A stretch of DNA of 64,000 nucleotides from JAHJQQ01 sp963737555 (GTDB lineage: Bacteria > Pseudomonadota > Gammaproteobacteria > Thiohalobacterales > Thiohalobacteraceae): positions 62,001 to 126,000 of the forward strand of contig CAVTTB010000002.1 of the NCBI GenBank assembly GCA_963737555.1, given 5' to 3'. The notes under the pieces were generated by a model, which had not been told where the DNA came from, made no database searches, and was given only the letters and a program-made list of their open reading frames with translations. Each line of letters begins with the position of its first letter. Positions within the stretch are counted from its first letter, which is position 1. This document shows positions 9,967 to 20,086 of this stretch, one piece after another. Made by a program: the position numbers and the translations under genes.

Positions 9967-11329
9967 CTAAGCGTTCTCCAACGCCTCACCCAAACGCTTC
10001 ACGCCAATGACTTCCATGCCGTCGACGCCGCCCTTGGGTACGTTGGCCATCGGCACAATGGCGCGTTTGAAACCGTGTTTGGCCGCTTCACGCAAGCGAT
10101 CCTGACCGTTCGGCACCGGACGGATTTCACCGGCCAGCCCCACTTCACCGAACACCACCAGATCGGTGGACAAAGGCCGATCGCGAAAACTCGACAACAC
10201 CGCGAGTACCACGGCGAGATCGACCGCCGTCTCGCTCACCCGCACACCGCCGACGACATTGACGAACACATCCTGATCGCTCAGTGCAATGCCACCGTGA
10301 CGGTGCAACACCGCGAGCAGCATGGACAGGCGATTCTGTTCCAGACCCGAGCGTGACGCGGCGCGGATTGGATAAATGACTTTCGGCGACCAGCGCCTGC
10401 ACTTCGACCAGCAACGGTCGCGTGCCTTCGCGCGTGACCATGATGACGCTGCCGGGCACCGGTTCTTCGTGACGTGAAAGAAAAATCGCGGAGGGATTGC
10501 TGACTTCGCGCAGCCCCTTGTCGGTCATGGCGAACACACCAAGTTCGTTGACCGCGCCGAAGCGATTCTTGATGGCGCGGATGACGCGATAGCGCCCGCC
10601 CGGATCACCCTCGAAATACAGCACCGTGTCGACCATGTGCTCCAACACGCGCGGACCGGCAATCGTACCTTCCTTGGTGACATGGCCGACCAGAAACAGC
10701 GCCGTGCCGGTCTGCTTGGCGAAACGCACCAGTTGCGCCGCGCCCTCGCGCACCTGCGCCACCGAGCCGGGCGCCGATTGCAGCAGACTGGTATACAGCG
10801 TCTGCACCGAATCGATGACCATCACCTGCGGCTGTTCCAGGCGCGCGAGTTCCAGAATCCGCTCGACCGAGGTTTCCGCAACCAGACGCGTATCGCCGGC
10901 CGCAAGATCCAAGCGAAACGCGCGCAGCGCAACTTGCTCAGGCGATTCTTCGCCGGTGACATACAAGGCACGCATGCGATGACCGAGCGCACTCAAGGTC
11001 TGCAACAACAGTGTGGATTTACCGATACCGGGATCACCGCCGATCAACACCACCGAACCCGGCACCAGGCCACCGCCGAGTACGCGATCGAGTTCGGAAA
11101 GTCCGGTGGCGGTGCGCGATTCGGCGCTCGGCGTGATGTCGGCGAGCGCGCGCACCTCGACAGTGACATCACCGGCATAACCGGCGAAACGCGGATTAGC
11201 ACTCACCGGCGCGGCCGCGATCGTTTCGATCAGCGTATTCCAGGCGCCGCAATCGGCGCATTGGCCGTTCCACTTGGGCGCCTGCGCGCCGCATTCGCTG
11301 CAACTGTAGAGGGTTTTAGCTTTGGCCAC
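9967..11329 (-). CDS. radA: RadA (Sms) DNA repair ATPase (one frameshift)
   Basis: A RecA-like branch-migration ATPase of about 454 residues. In order: four-Cys zinc finger (CSECGAQAPKWNGQCADC), Walker A GGDPGIGKST, VTGEES, the RadA-specific KNRFG motif, and the C-terminal Lon-protease-like domain (GGVRVSETAVDLAVVLAVLSS). The start is the GTG at 11329, giving MAKAKTLYSC, the usual RadA N-terminus, with GGAG seven bases upstream. The frame changes at 10346-10348: removing one G from a GGG run (CCC on the plus strand) joins LGSG to LEQNRLSMLLAVL. Confidence 0.95.
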
Positions 11330-11370
11330 GCCGGTGCTCCGTGCAGATTCAGTCCAGGAAAACGATTTCA

Positions 11371-11451
11371 GCCACGGAAGCACACGGAATGACACGGAGA
11401 CGATCTTAATGGCATGGTTTCATTCGCGTGCTTTCCGTGTGCTTCCGTGGC
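11371..11451. repeat. Family A palindromic element (copy 2)
   Basis: A perfect 19-bp inverted repeat, arms 11371-11389 and 11433-11451, with the GCCACGGAA / TTCCGTGGC ends shared by the other family A copies. It lies upstream of radA, followed within 25 bp by a family D element, so the radA-DUF1015 gap is made almost entirely of repeats. Confidence 0.85.
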
Positions 11452-11474
11452 GAGGGCCGTTTTCGGTTCAGTAA

Positions 11475-11544
11475 ACGTAGCCCGGATGAAATCCGGGATA
11501 ACCCGCATGAATTCCACCAGCCCCGGATTTCATCCGGGCTACGT
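11475..11544. repeat. Family D palindromic element (copy 1)
   Basis: A perfect 23-bp inverted repeat, arms 11475-11497 and 11522-11544, with ends GTAGCCCGGAT / ATCCGGGCTAC. The same ends occur at 23640-23734 and as a half copy at 49057-49074. The octamer GGTTCAGT occurs on both sides of the element (around 11465 and 11560), which could be a target duplication. Confidence 0.85.
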
Positions 11545-11562
11545 ACTAACGCCATTTTTGGT

Positions 11563-12806
11563 TCAGTCCAGCAGATGCGACACCAACCCATCGGCGAGCT
11601 TGGGTTCGAACCAGGTGGACTTCGGCGGCATGACTTCACCGGCATCGGCCACGGCCATCAGATCCTGCATCGGTGTCGCATACAGCGCGAAGGCAACGCT
11701 GCATCTCGCCGCTGTTGACGCGCTTCTCCAATCCACCCAAACCGCGAATGCCGCCGACGAAGTCGATGCGCGAATCGCGACGCGGATCGGTGATACCCAA
11801 CAGTGGCTCCAGCAGATTGCTCTGCAACAGACTCACGTCCAGGCGCGCGACCGGATCGGTCGGCACGCGCTCGGCATTGATGCGCAGGCGATACCATTGG
11901 CCATCGAGATACATGCCGAACTCGCCGCGTTGCGTGGGTTTGGCCTGGCCGGCGCTCGGTTCGACCGTGAACGCCTGCTTGATCGCATGCGATAAACGCA
12001 TCCTTAGTGTGCCCGTGCAGATCTTTCACCACCCGGTTGTAATCGAAGATGCGCATCTGTTCATGCGGAAACATCACGGCGAGGAAATAGTTGTAGGCCT
12101 CATCACCGGTGTGGTTCGGATTGGCGGCGCGGCGCGCCGCGGCGATGCGCGAGGCCGACGCGGAACGGTGATGACCGTCGGCGATGTACAGCGCCGGCAT
12201 GGCATCGAAACGTTGCGTGATGTCGGCGATGATCGCCGTATCGCGGATCACCCAGAGGCGGTGCGCAATGCCATCGTCAGCGGTGATATCGACGTCGGGT
12301 TTGGCGGCGGCGACGTTGGCGAGAATGCCATCGACTGTCGCATCGGAGCGATACGCCAATAACACCGGGCCGGTCTGCGCGTTCAGCGCGTCGATCTGGC
12401 GCACGCGGTCGTCTTCCTTGTCCGGACGGGTGAACTCGTGTTTGCGGATGCGGTTGGTGTCGTAATCGGCGACCGAGGCCGCGGCGACCAGACCGGTCTG
12501 CACATGCGCGCCCATCTGCAATTGATAGACGTAGTAGCAGGGCTGATCGTCCTGCACCAACACACCCTCGGCGCGCAGCTTGGCCAGATTCTCGGCCGCC
12601 TTGGCGTACACCGCCGCATCGTAGGGATTGATATCGGCCGGCAGATCGATCTCCGGCTTGGAGATGTGCAGAAAACTGTACGGCTTGCCCTGGGCGCGTT
12701 CGCGCGCCTCGGCGCTGTTCAGCACGTCATAGGGCGGCGCGGCGACATCGGCGGCGCGACCGGCGACCGGGCGCAGGCCGGCAAAGGGGCGGATCAGTGT
12801 GGGCAT
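11563..12806 (-). CDS. DUF1015 family protein (two frameshifts)
   Basis: A protein of about 414 residues in the DUF1015 (COG4198) family, whose function is unknown. It starts with MPTLIRPFAGLRPV and AAPPYDVLN and contains the hallmark ADGHHRSASASR near the middle, followed by FPHEQMRIFDYNRVV. The C-terminal part, EPLLGITDPRRDSRIDFVGG, and the very end (PPKSTWFEPKLADGL, stop at 11563-11565) are also family-typical. The frame changes twice, near 11995-12010 and near 11690-11705. The HH pair is often invoked as catalytic in this family but I know of no demonstrated reaction. It stands alone between radA and htpX. Confidence 0.85.
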
Positions 12807-12905
12807 GGCATCGACTCGATGGCTGGATCGTAAAAGCGGGCCATTCTAACCGCTTGCCCTGATCCAGGCGACCCACGGACACGTAGGTTGGGATAAGCGC
12901 AGATC

Positions 12906-12991
12906 GTAGGATGGGTGGAGGCGTTTTTGCCGCAACCCATCAATGCCCTTCCGCTATTGCGATGGGTTGCGCTTCGCTCCACCCATCCTAC
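12906..12991. repeat. Family C palindromic element (copy 1)
   Basis: Two nested stems: outer arms GTAGGATGGGTGGA at 12906-12919 and its perfect complement at 12978-12991; inner arms GCAACCCATC at 12932-12941 and its complement at 12961-12970. Further copies lie at 48974-49052 and 50188-50270. It lies between DUF1015 and htpX. Confidence 0.88.
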
Positions 12992-13011
12992 CGGCTGCGG
13001 AACCAGCGTTC

Positions 13012-13897
13012 TTACCCACCACTACGCAGCACCGCAATGCGTTCCTCCAGCGGCGGGTGACTCATGAACAGTCTTCTTCAAGCCATGGCCGATACCACCG
13101 GAGATACCGAACGCGGCCATCTGATCCGGCAGATGCGGCTGGCCGGCGCTCTGCTGCAGACGTTCCAGCGCGGCGATCATCTTCTGCCGACCGGCCAGAT
13201 GCGCGCCGCCGGCGTCGGCGCGGAATTCACGCTGGCGCGAGAACCACATGACAATCGTGCTGGCGAGAATGCCCAGCACCAGTTCGGCGACGATGGTGGT
13301 GATCCAGAACGCCGGGCCGTGGCCGCGCTCGGTCTTGAACACCACGCGGTCGACGAAATGACCGATCACGCGCGACAGGAAGATCACGAAGGTGTTCACC
13401 ACACCCTGGATCAGCGCCAGCGTCACCATGTCGCCGTTGGCCACATGGCTGATCTCGTGGGCCAGCACCGCCTCGACCTCGTCGCGCTGCATGCGGTTGA
13501 GCAGGCCGGTGCTGACCGCGACCAGGGCGTTATTGCGCGAGGCACCGGTGGCAAAGGCGTTCACGTCGGGGGCGTCATAGATGGCCACCTCCGGCATGCC
13601 GATGCCGGCCTGTTCCGCCTGGCGGCGCACCGTTGCCACCAGCCACTGCTCATCCGGCGTGCGCGGGGTCTCGATGACCTGGGCACCGACCATGCGCTTG
13701 GCGCTCCATTTGGAGATGGCCAGCGAGATCAGCGAGCCGCCGAAGCCGATCACGGCGGCAAAAATCAACAAGGCGTTCAGATTCAGCCCCGTCCCCTGCT
13801 CATCGAGGATGCGCTCCACGCCCAGCAGGCGCAGGGTGATGCTCAGCACCACGACGATCGCCAAGTTGGTGACCAGGAACAGAAATATGCGTTTCAT
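13012..13897 (-). CDS. htpX: HtpX membrane zinc protease (frameshift near end)
   Basis: A heat-shock inner-membrane M48 metalloprotease of about 295 residues that degrades damaged membrane proteins. It has two N-terminal membrane helices (MKRIFLFLVTNLAIVVVLS), the catalytic HEISH motif, two more hydrophobic stretches, and the third zinc ligand within REFRADAGGA. The start at 13897 gives the invariant MKRI. The last 22 residues (LFMSHPPLEERIAVLRSGG) are in another frame; one extra A near 13075 explains it. The true stop is TAA at 13012-13014. Confidence 0.95.
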
Positions 13898-14076
13898 GTG
13901 CTTACCTTTTTGCGTTATCTCTTGAAATTGTTGGCGCAACACCGCATATGCCGGGGGTTGGACCTAGACCCGTTTACTGGGGTCCCCCGCCGTTGTTTTC
14001 AATCCCGATAGGGTATGATTAGTGCATAAGATCGCCTACGGTCCCACCCTGTAGGCCGTCGTTTGAGGACGTGTTT

Positions 14077-15705
14077 ATGAACGATACCGACCCGCAACTG
14101 CATACCCTGACACGCCTGGGCCCGGATTCGGATACCAACCCCGACGTCAATGCGGACGCAGCGCCGGAACAGGCCGCCCTGTTCCCACCGCCGGGCCGCT
14201 GGCAGCGGCTGTACTCACGCCTGGGCGCGCGCCTGCAGCGCTTCGCACCCAGCCACATCCCCATCGTTTACAAGATCACGCTATCGATCTCGGTACTGAT
14301 GGTCGCCTGCATCGGCCTGTTGGCGACGGTGATTGTGCAGAACCAGAACCAAGTCGTGCGCGACCAGATCGACGACCTCGGCAATACGCTCGCCACGCAG
14401 ATCGCGCGTTCCGCCGTCGAGCCGCTGCTCGCCGACGACCAGTTGGCGTTGGGTGTGCTCGCCACCAACCTGACGGCCGAGGGTAATGTGCTGGGCACGG
14501 CGATCCTCTCCAGCAAGGGCGAGATCCTCGCCGAGGCCGGACTGACACCCTTTCAGGAAAACGCACCCTATGCCGGCGAACAGACCGGCATTGACGCGCG
14601 CAGCCTGCGCGGTCTGGAATGGTCGGTCACATCCAAGCGCAACCGCGTGCGCAACCTGGTCGCCTACACCAGCAGCGTGCGTTTCCAGGATGTCATTGCC
14701 GGGCATGTGGTGGTGACACTGAGCCGCTCCGCGCTGAATCAGTCGATGCGCGGCGCCACCCAGAGCATCCTGTTCGCCAGTCTGCTGGTCGTCGTGGTCG
14801 GCGGCATTCTCACCGTGTTCCTCAGCCGCCGCTTGTCCAAACCCATTCATGATCTGATGGACGCCAGCCGCGCGCTGGAAGCGGGCCACTATCATTTCCG
14901 CTTCGACGAACGCCGCAACGACGAGATCGGCAATCTGATGACCTCGTTCAACCGCTATGCCGAGGGCATGGAACGCAGCACCCAGATGGAATCCACGCTG
15001 TCGCGCTATCTCTCGCCGAGCGTGGCGCGCGAAATCACCACCAGCGGAAGTGCCCAGCAACTGGGCGGCCAGTGCGTCGAGGCCACGGTCCTGTTCGCCG
15101 ATATCGTCGGCTTCACCGGTATGGCCGAAGGCATGAATCCCGAAGATGTCGTCAATCTGCTCAACCGCTACTTCGCCCACATCGTGCGCGCCTGCGAGAT
15201 GAACGACGGCATGGTCGACAAATACATCGGCGATTGCGCCATGCTGGTGTTCGGCGTGCCGCAGGCCGATCCGGAACACAGCTTTCACGGCATCATGTGT
15301 GCGCTCACCATCCAACGCCTGGTCGCCATGGAGAATCAGGCGCGCGAACGTCAGGGGCAGGCACCGGTACGCTTCCGGCTCGGCCTCAACAGCGGTGAAA
15401 TGCTCGCCGGCAACATGGGTGCGCAGGAACGCATGGAATACACTGTCGTCGGCGACACCGTGAATCTCGCCTCGCGGCTGGGTTCCGCCGCCGAGGCCGG
15501 CCAGATCATCGTCACCGAACAGATCTACACCCGACCGGAGATTGCCGAACGTTTCGTCGCACGCGCGCATCGCTCCATCCGCCTGCGCGGCATTCAACAT
15601 CCGGTCACTACATACGTCATCGAAGGTGTGATGCCGGCCTACAACGAAGGCTTCGAGCGCCAGATCGAACAACTCTGGTGGCAAGGCCGCCGCCGCAGCG
15701 CCTAA
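14077..15705 (+). CDS. Membrane-bound class III adenylate cyclase with HAMP domain
   Basis: A protein of 542 residues. A first transmembrane helix lies near residues 68-90, a sensor region of about 130 residues outside the membrane, a second helix near 225-247, a HAMP domain to about 300, then a class III nucleotidyl cyclase domain. Metal ligands are D342 (LFADIVGF) and D386 (KYIGDC). The adenine-specifying pair is K382 and T461 (GDTVNLASRL), the Lys/Thr pattern of class IIIb adenylate cyclases, a group often stimulated by bicarbonate. The ATG at 14077 is preferred over the GTG two codons upstream because GAGG lies nine bases before it. The stop TAA overlaps the ATG of the next gene (TAATG), so the two are probably translationally coupled. 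Confidence 0.9.
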   Translation: MNDTDPQLHTLTRLGPDSDTNPDVNADAAPEQAALFPPPGRWQRLYSRLGARLQRFAPSHIPIVYKITLSISVLMVACIGLLATVIVQNQNQVVRDQIDDLGNTLATQIARSAVEPLLADDQLALGVLATNLTAEGNVLGTAILSSKGEILAEAGLTPFQENAPYAGEQTGIDARSLRGLEWSVTSKRNRVRNLVAYTSSVRFQDVIAGHVVVTLSRSALNQSMRGATQSILFASLLVVVVGGILTVFLSRRLSKPIHDLMDASRALEAGHYHFRFDERRNDEIGNLMTSFNRYAEGMERSTQMESTLSRYLSPSVAREITTSGSAQQLGGQCVEATVLFADIVGFTGMAEGMNPEDVVNLLNRYFAHIVRACEMNDGMVDKYIGDCAMLVFGVPQADPEHSFHGIMCALTIQRLVAMENQARERQGQAPVRFRLGLNSGEMLAGNMGAQERMEYTVVGDTVNLASRLGSAAEAGQIIVTEQIYTRPEIAERFVARAHRSIRLRGIQHPVTTYVIEGVMPAYNEGFERQIEQLWWQGRRRSA

Positions 15706-17088
15706 TGAACCTATCGCGCACTCTGCTTCCCCTGCTGTTGTTGGTCGCCGGCGCGCTGCACGGTTGCGCCCGGCTGCCGCAACCGACACCCACCGATGAT
15801 GCGCGCCTGAGCACCGCATTGGAGGAATACACCAGCGCGAAGACCACCGGCACGCACGAGGCCGACAGCCCGGCACGCGAACAACTCGCGCGCGCGCGCC
15901 TGAGTTACATCAACGCCGCGCTGGATGCCGCCGGCCAACAGCAGCGCGCCGGCGAATGGTTTAAAGCCCAACAACTGCTGGACGAGGCACTGAAACAGGC
16001 CCCCGACAGTCAGCAGTTAAGCGCCGCGCGCGCGCAGATCGAAACCGAAATCGTCGCACGCCTGCGTATCAACGATTGCCAACTCGGTGCCGCGCGCGCG
16101 CGTTACTTGTCCGACAAGTTCGGACTGTTGGAGCAGCGCGCGCCACTCGAGTTCCAAGGACTATCTGCAGGATTGGAAGAGCAAACGCGAACGCGAGGAA
16201 CTCGAACAACTGGCCGTGCAACTGCGCGACTGCGCCGGCGCCGCACTGGACGACTATCAACTCAACGTGGCCGAGGAAACCATCGCCGCCGCCGAGCGGA
16301 TCAACGGCGCGGAATTCATCGCCACCGAACGCCAGCGTCTTGAGCAGTTACGCAAACCGGCACCCGTCACCAAACCCGTAAAGGTGCAAGCACCACCCAA
16401 ACGCCCCGCAGTGGAGACTCCCCAACAACATATCCGCAAGGCCCGCATCGCCCTGCAAAGCGCCATCACCCGCGGCGATCTGCGTCAGGCCAAAGCGCGC
16501 ATCGTCGAACTGCGTCAGCTCGAAGGTGATACACCGCAACTGCTGGAACTCGACCAGTCCGTCAGCGAAGCCATCGCGGCCTTCATCACCGAAACCCATG
16601 AACGCGCCAACGCGCTCTACCGCGAGCAACAGATCGAGCAAGCCCGCGATCTGTGGCAGAAGATCCTCGAACTCGACCCCGAGGACACCCAGGCGCGCGC
16701 CAATCTAGAGCGCGCCGAGCGTGTATTGAAGAAGTTGGATGAATTGCAGGGACTCACGCCAGAGGTCACTCCGGTCACTCCGGTCACTCCGGTCACTCCG
16801 GTCACTCCGGTCACTCCGGTCACTCCGGTCACTCCGGTCACTCCGGTCACTCCGGTTACTCCGGTTACTCCAGTTACTCCGACCAGTTACCCAGTCCGTA
16901 AAGCCAAGCAGAATGCCTGCATAGAGCGGCGACGGCGGATACAGTGGATGGGTTGGCTCGTGTTCTGCAAGTCGCATAGTCGACACCCGCGTCAGCTATC
17001 CTTCAGCCGCCGCAGCAGTGCCGGCCCGGCCGTGGATTCGCGCGCGGGGCTGAGCATCAGCCGATTTCGTCCCTGCCGTTTGGCCTGA
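15705..17088 (+). CDS. Helical-repeat lipoprotein with VTP minisatellite (one frameshift)
   Basis: It starts at 15705 inside the cyclase stop codon. Residues 1-21 are a lipoprotein signal peptide with lipobox ALHGC. The body is helical and TPR-like, with pairs such as QQQRAGEWFKAQQLLDEAL and REQQIEQARDLWQKILELD. The frame changes near 16150-16165. After ELQGLTPE comes a run of 13 Val-Thr-Pro triplets encoded by a 9-bp repeat. The reading frame then continues without a recognisable domain to 17088 and overlaps the convergent GGDEF gene by 97 bp, so the natural C-terminus may be shorter and the stop lost to another shift. Coupling to the cyclase suggests a shared envelope role. Confidence 0.72.
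16764..16880. repeat. 13-copy, 9-bp coding minisatellite (VTP repeats)
   Basis: Ten perfect tandem copies of GGTCACTCC (16764-16853), two of GGTTACTCC and one of AGTTACTCC. The unit length is a multiple of three, so copy-number change keeps the frame and lengthens or shortens the Val-Thr-Pro tract of the lipoprotein. The variant units are all at the 3' end, the pattern expected when the 5' part has expanded recently by slippage. Confidence 0.95.
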
Positions 17089-18011
17089 TACAGCGCCGCA
17101 TCGGCGCGGGCAATGAACTGCTCGGGGGTTTCGCCCGACGCCCATTGCGCCAAGCCAATCGACAGCGTCACACCCGGCAGCGCCGTCCCTTCGCTGCTGA
17201 ATATCGCCGTCTGCTGGACGGCGTAACGCAGACGCTCACCCATCGGACGCGCGTCACGCACAGCCGTATCGGGCAGCACGATGAGAAATTCCTCGCCGCC
17301 GAAACGCACGGCGCGATCATCATCGCGGATTTGTGATTTCAGGGTGCTGGCCACGGCGATCAGCGCCTGATCACCAGCAAGATGGCCGACGCTGTCGTTG
17401 TAACGCTTGAAATGATCGATATCCATCATCAGCAGACATAAGCTGCGGCGTGCGTCACCGTGCTGTTCGAGTATGTCGGGAAGGTTCTCATCCAACCAGC
17501 GGCGGTTATGCAACCCGGTCAACGGGTCACTGCGGGCATGCCGCTCGGATTGCGCCTGCAGTTCCAGGCTCTGGCGTACCAGGAGATTGTCATACCGCAA
17601 CCGGCGCGACAGCAGCCGCAGCAGATTGCGCGGCACGACCTGGGAATGATCCAGCAAGGTGCGAAACGCGGCGCCTTCAATCGCGATGAGTGTACAGGTT
17701 ACGCTCACCACCACCTTCGCCGAGGGCGGCACGCCTTCGATCACCGACATCTCACCCAAACACTGACCATCACTCAGCGTGGCGATGCATTGACTGCCAT
17801 GCCGCCCCACCCGCACCTCGACCTCACCGTGCAGAATGAGAAACACCTGATCGGCAGGTTGCTTGGGATTGAGCAGCACCGTACCGACGGGCACATGCTG
17901 CAACTGACAATGCGCCAGCAACCATTCGAGCAGCTCAATACGCTCGCCCTCGAATAGAAATTGTTGCGCAAGGGTGTGGACGTTCAATACGGTCGGTCTG
18001 ACGGCGCGCAT
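16992..18011 (-). CDS. cNMP-binding-like / GGDEF diguanylate cyclase
   Basis: A soluble 339-residue protein. Residues about 15-130 form a cyclic-nucleotide-binding (CAP-like) fold: FLILHGEVEVRV and LGEMSVIEG. The phosphate cassette keeps the Glu but reads PPSAK where CRP has the ligand Arg in RSA, so cAMP binding is doubtful. After a coiled linker, residues about 165-330 form a GGDEF domain with active-site GGEEF and an upstream inhibitory I-site RDDD, so it should make c-di-GMP with product feedback. It is convergent with the cyclase-lipoprotein pair. Confidence 0.9.
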   Translation of the reverse strand: MRAVRPTVLNVHTLAQQFLFEGERIELLEWLLAHCQLQHVPVGTVLLNPKQPADQVFLILHGEVEVRVGRHGSQCIATLSDGQCLGEMSVIEGVPPSAKVVVSVTCTLIAIEGAAFRTLLDHSQVVPRNLLRLLSRRLRYDNLLVRQSLELQAQSERHARSDPLTGLHNRRWLDENLPDILEQHGDARRSLCLLMMDIDHFKRYNDSVGHLAGDQALIAVASTLKSQIRDDDRAVRFGGEEFLIVLPDTAVRDARPMGERLRYAVQQTAIFSSEGTALPGVTLSIGLAQWASGETPEQFIARADAALYQAKRQGRNRLMLSPARESTAGPALLRRLKDS

Positions 18012-18164
18012 GACTGCTCATAACTCCTGACTGATTCATCCAATGTGCACACATGCGGGTGTACTGCATTATCGGATAATTATAGGCCGTGAATTGTGAA
18101 CAGGTTCTGAATCTGCCTCATAGCCGAGAATGCAGCCGTACCGCGATACCCAACGCACGGGCCG

Positions 18165-19367
18165 TCACTCGTGCCGCAAGGCTTCAATGGGATCCAGCCG
18201 CGCCGCCTTGCGCGCCGGGAAATAACCGAAGATCACGCCAACCGCCGCAGAAAACAGGAAGGCCAGAACAACGATGCCCGGGTTGAACACGAACGGTATG
18301 CCCATCAGGTCGGCGAGTAACACCGAAGTCCCCAAAGCCAGCGCAATGCCGGTCACACCGCCGAATGCCGCCAACACCACCGCCTCGACCAGGAACTGCA
18401 GCAGCACCTCGCGCTCTAGCGCGCCGATGGCCAGACGAATGCCGATTTCACGGGTGCGTTCTGTGACCGAAACCAACATGATGTTCATGATGCCGATGCC
18501 CCCGACCAGCAGACTCACGGCGGCGACCGCACCGAGCAAGCCCGTGAGCACCTTGGTGGTGCCGGCGAGCATTTGGGTGATTTCCTTCATGTCCAAGACC
18601 TGAAAATCGTCATCCTCGCTGAGGCCGATGTGCCGACGCTGGCGCAGTAACTGCTCGATGTCCTGCTGCACCTTTTCCGTCGCGACACCCTCCTGCACCG
18701 CCACTTGAATCACGCCGATGTCCTGGTTGCCGGCGATGCGACGCTGAAAGGTGCGCAACGGCATCAGCACCAGATCGTCCTGGTCCGAACCCATCGTCGA
18801 TTGACCCTTGGCCTGCAGCAGGCCGATCACCTCGCAGGAGAGTTTCTGCAAGCGCAGGCGACTGCCGAGCGGGTCTTGTCCGCCGTACAATTCTTTGCGC
18901 ACGGTTGCGCCGATAATGCACGCCGACGATCCGGCGCGCAGTTCACTGTCGGTGAACTCGCGTCCCTGCGCCAGCGTCCAGTTGCGCACGCTGAAGTAGC
19001 GGTTGTCGACGCCACTCACACTGGTCGACCAATTGCTATTACCGAACACCGCCGTCGTCGGCGCGGTCGACGCGGGCGATACCGCGCGTACGCCACGAAT
19101 CCCGCCAATAGCGACGATGTCGGCAGTGTCGAACGGCGCCGCCGCGGACATCTGACCAAAGCCGGTGCGTTGACCGGGACGCACCATGAGCAGATTGGTG
19201 CCGAGACTGGCGATCTGCGCGGTGACTTGCGCGGTCGCACCGCCGCCGAGCGTCACCATGATAATGACGGCGGCCACGCCGATGACCACACCGAGGATCG
19301 TCAGGAACGAACGCAGCACGTTGCGACGGATCTCGCGCAACGCCAGCAGCAGCGCATTCATCAACAT
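18165..19367 (-). CDS. MacB-type ABC transporter permease
   Basis: A 401-residue FtsX/MacB-family permease. One N-terminal helix (RSFLTILGVVIGVAAVIIMV) is followed by a large periplasmic MacB_PCD domain (about residues 40-250) and three C-terminal helices, with TERTREIGIRLAIGA before the second. The last residues ARKAARLDPIEALRHE are the usual family ending. The ATG at 19367 overlaps the stop of the ATPase gene (TGATG), so subunits are coupled. The set resembles MacAB or YknXYZ exporters of peptides or macrolides; the substrate is not evident. Confidence 0.92.
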   Translation of the reverse strand: MLMNALLLALREIRRNVLRSFLTILGVVIGVAAVIIMVTLGGGATAQVTAQIASLGTNLLMVRPGQRTGFGQMSAAAPFDTADIVAIGGIRGVRAVSPASTAPTTAVFGNSNWSTSVSGVDNRYFSVRNWTLAQGREFTDSELRAGSSACIIGATVRKELYGGQDPLGSRLRLQKLSCEVIGLLQAKGQSTMGSDQDDLVLMPLRTFQRRIAGNQDIGVIQVAVQEGVATEKVQQDIEQLLRQRRHIGLSEDDDFQVLDMKEITQMLAGTTKVLTGLLGAVAAVSLLVGGIGIMNIMLVSVTERTREIGIRLAIGALEREVLLQFLVEAVVLAAFGGVTGIALALGTSVLLADLMGIPFVFNPGIVVLAFLFSAAVGVIFGYFPARKAARLDPIEALRHE

Positions 19368-20086
19368 CAGCCCGCCTCCCCGGTACGCACATCGGAATCG
19401 ACCCCACCATCGATGAAATGGACGATGCGTTTGGCGAACGCCGCCATATCCGCTTCGTGCGTGACCATGACGATGGTAAGACCGCGGTCGCGATTGAACG
19501 TGGTCAGTAATTCCATAATCTCGCGGCTGCGTGCGGTATCGAGATTTCCGGTCGGCTCGTCGGCAAACAGCACGGTCGGCTCGGTGACGATCGCCCGCGC
19601 GATGGCGACGCGCTGCTGCTGTCCACCGGACAACTCGCCGGGGGTATGCGTCTCCCAACCCGCCAAGCCGACGGACGCCAGCGCCTGACGCGCCAAACGA
19701 TGCCGCTCGGCAACCGGCGTGCCGCGATACAGCAACGGCAGCTCGACGTTCTCCAGCGCCGTGGTGCGATTCAGCAGATTGAAGCCTTGAAACACAAAAC
19801 CCAGATAATGCCTGCGCAATTCCGCGCGCTGATCGCGCGACAGCGTGCCGACCTCGACACCGCCGAAGTGGTAACGACCGGCGGTCGGCGTATCCAGGCA
19901 GGCGAGGATATTCAGACAGGTGGATTTACCCGAACCGCTCGGCCCCATCACCGCCACGAACTCGCCGGCGGCAATGCGCAAATCCACGCCGCGCAGCGCC
20001 TGCATCGCCGCCTCACCACGACCGTAGACTTTGGTCACGCCCTGCAATTCGATCAGGACGCGCGCGTCGGATTGCGTACCGCTCAT
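19367..20086 (-). CDS. MacB-type ABC transporter ATPase
   Basis: A 239-residue LolD/MacB-type ATPase: Walker A GPSGSGKST, Q-loop FVFQGFNLL, signature LSGGQQQRVAIARA, Walker B VLFADEPTGNLD and H-loop VTHEADMA. In E. coli MacB the ATPase and permease are fused; here they are separate genes. Its start overlaps the stop of the adaptor gene by four bases (ATGA), and its stop overlaps the permease start. Confidence 0.94.
   Translation of the reverse strand: MSGTQSDARVLIELQGVTKVYGRGEAAMQALRGVDLRIAAGEFVAVMGPSGSGKSTCLNILACLDTPTAGRYHFGGVEVGTLSRDQRAELRRHYLGFVFQGFNLLNRTTALENVELPLLYRGTPVAERHRLARQALASVGLAGWETHTPGELSGGQQQRVAIARAIVTEPTVLFADEPTGNLDTARSREIMELLTTFNRDRGLTIVMVTHEADMAAFAKRIVHFIDGGVDSDVRTGEAG

Noticed and set aside
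11590..11620. GGTTCGAACC, resembling a tRNA T-loop
   Set aside because: It is inside the DUF1015 coding region (codons for TWFEPK) and no cloverleaf can be formed around it.
14281..15876. Long open frame on the minus strand opposite the adenylate cyclase
   Set aside because: It mirrors the codon structure of a well-supported cyclase gene in GC-rich DNA and has no recognisable domain; the same applies to long frames opposite ilvI (59151-60566) and ilvC (57275-58396).
16764..16880. Tandem repeat considered as a CRISPR array
   Set aside because: Units of 9 bp are contiguous with no spacers and are in frame within a coding region.
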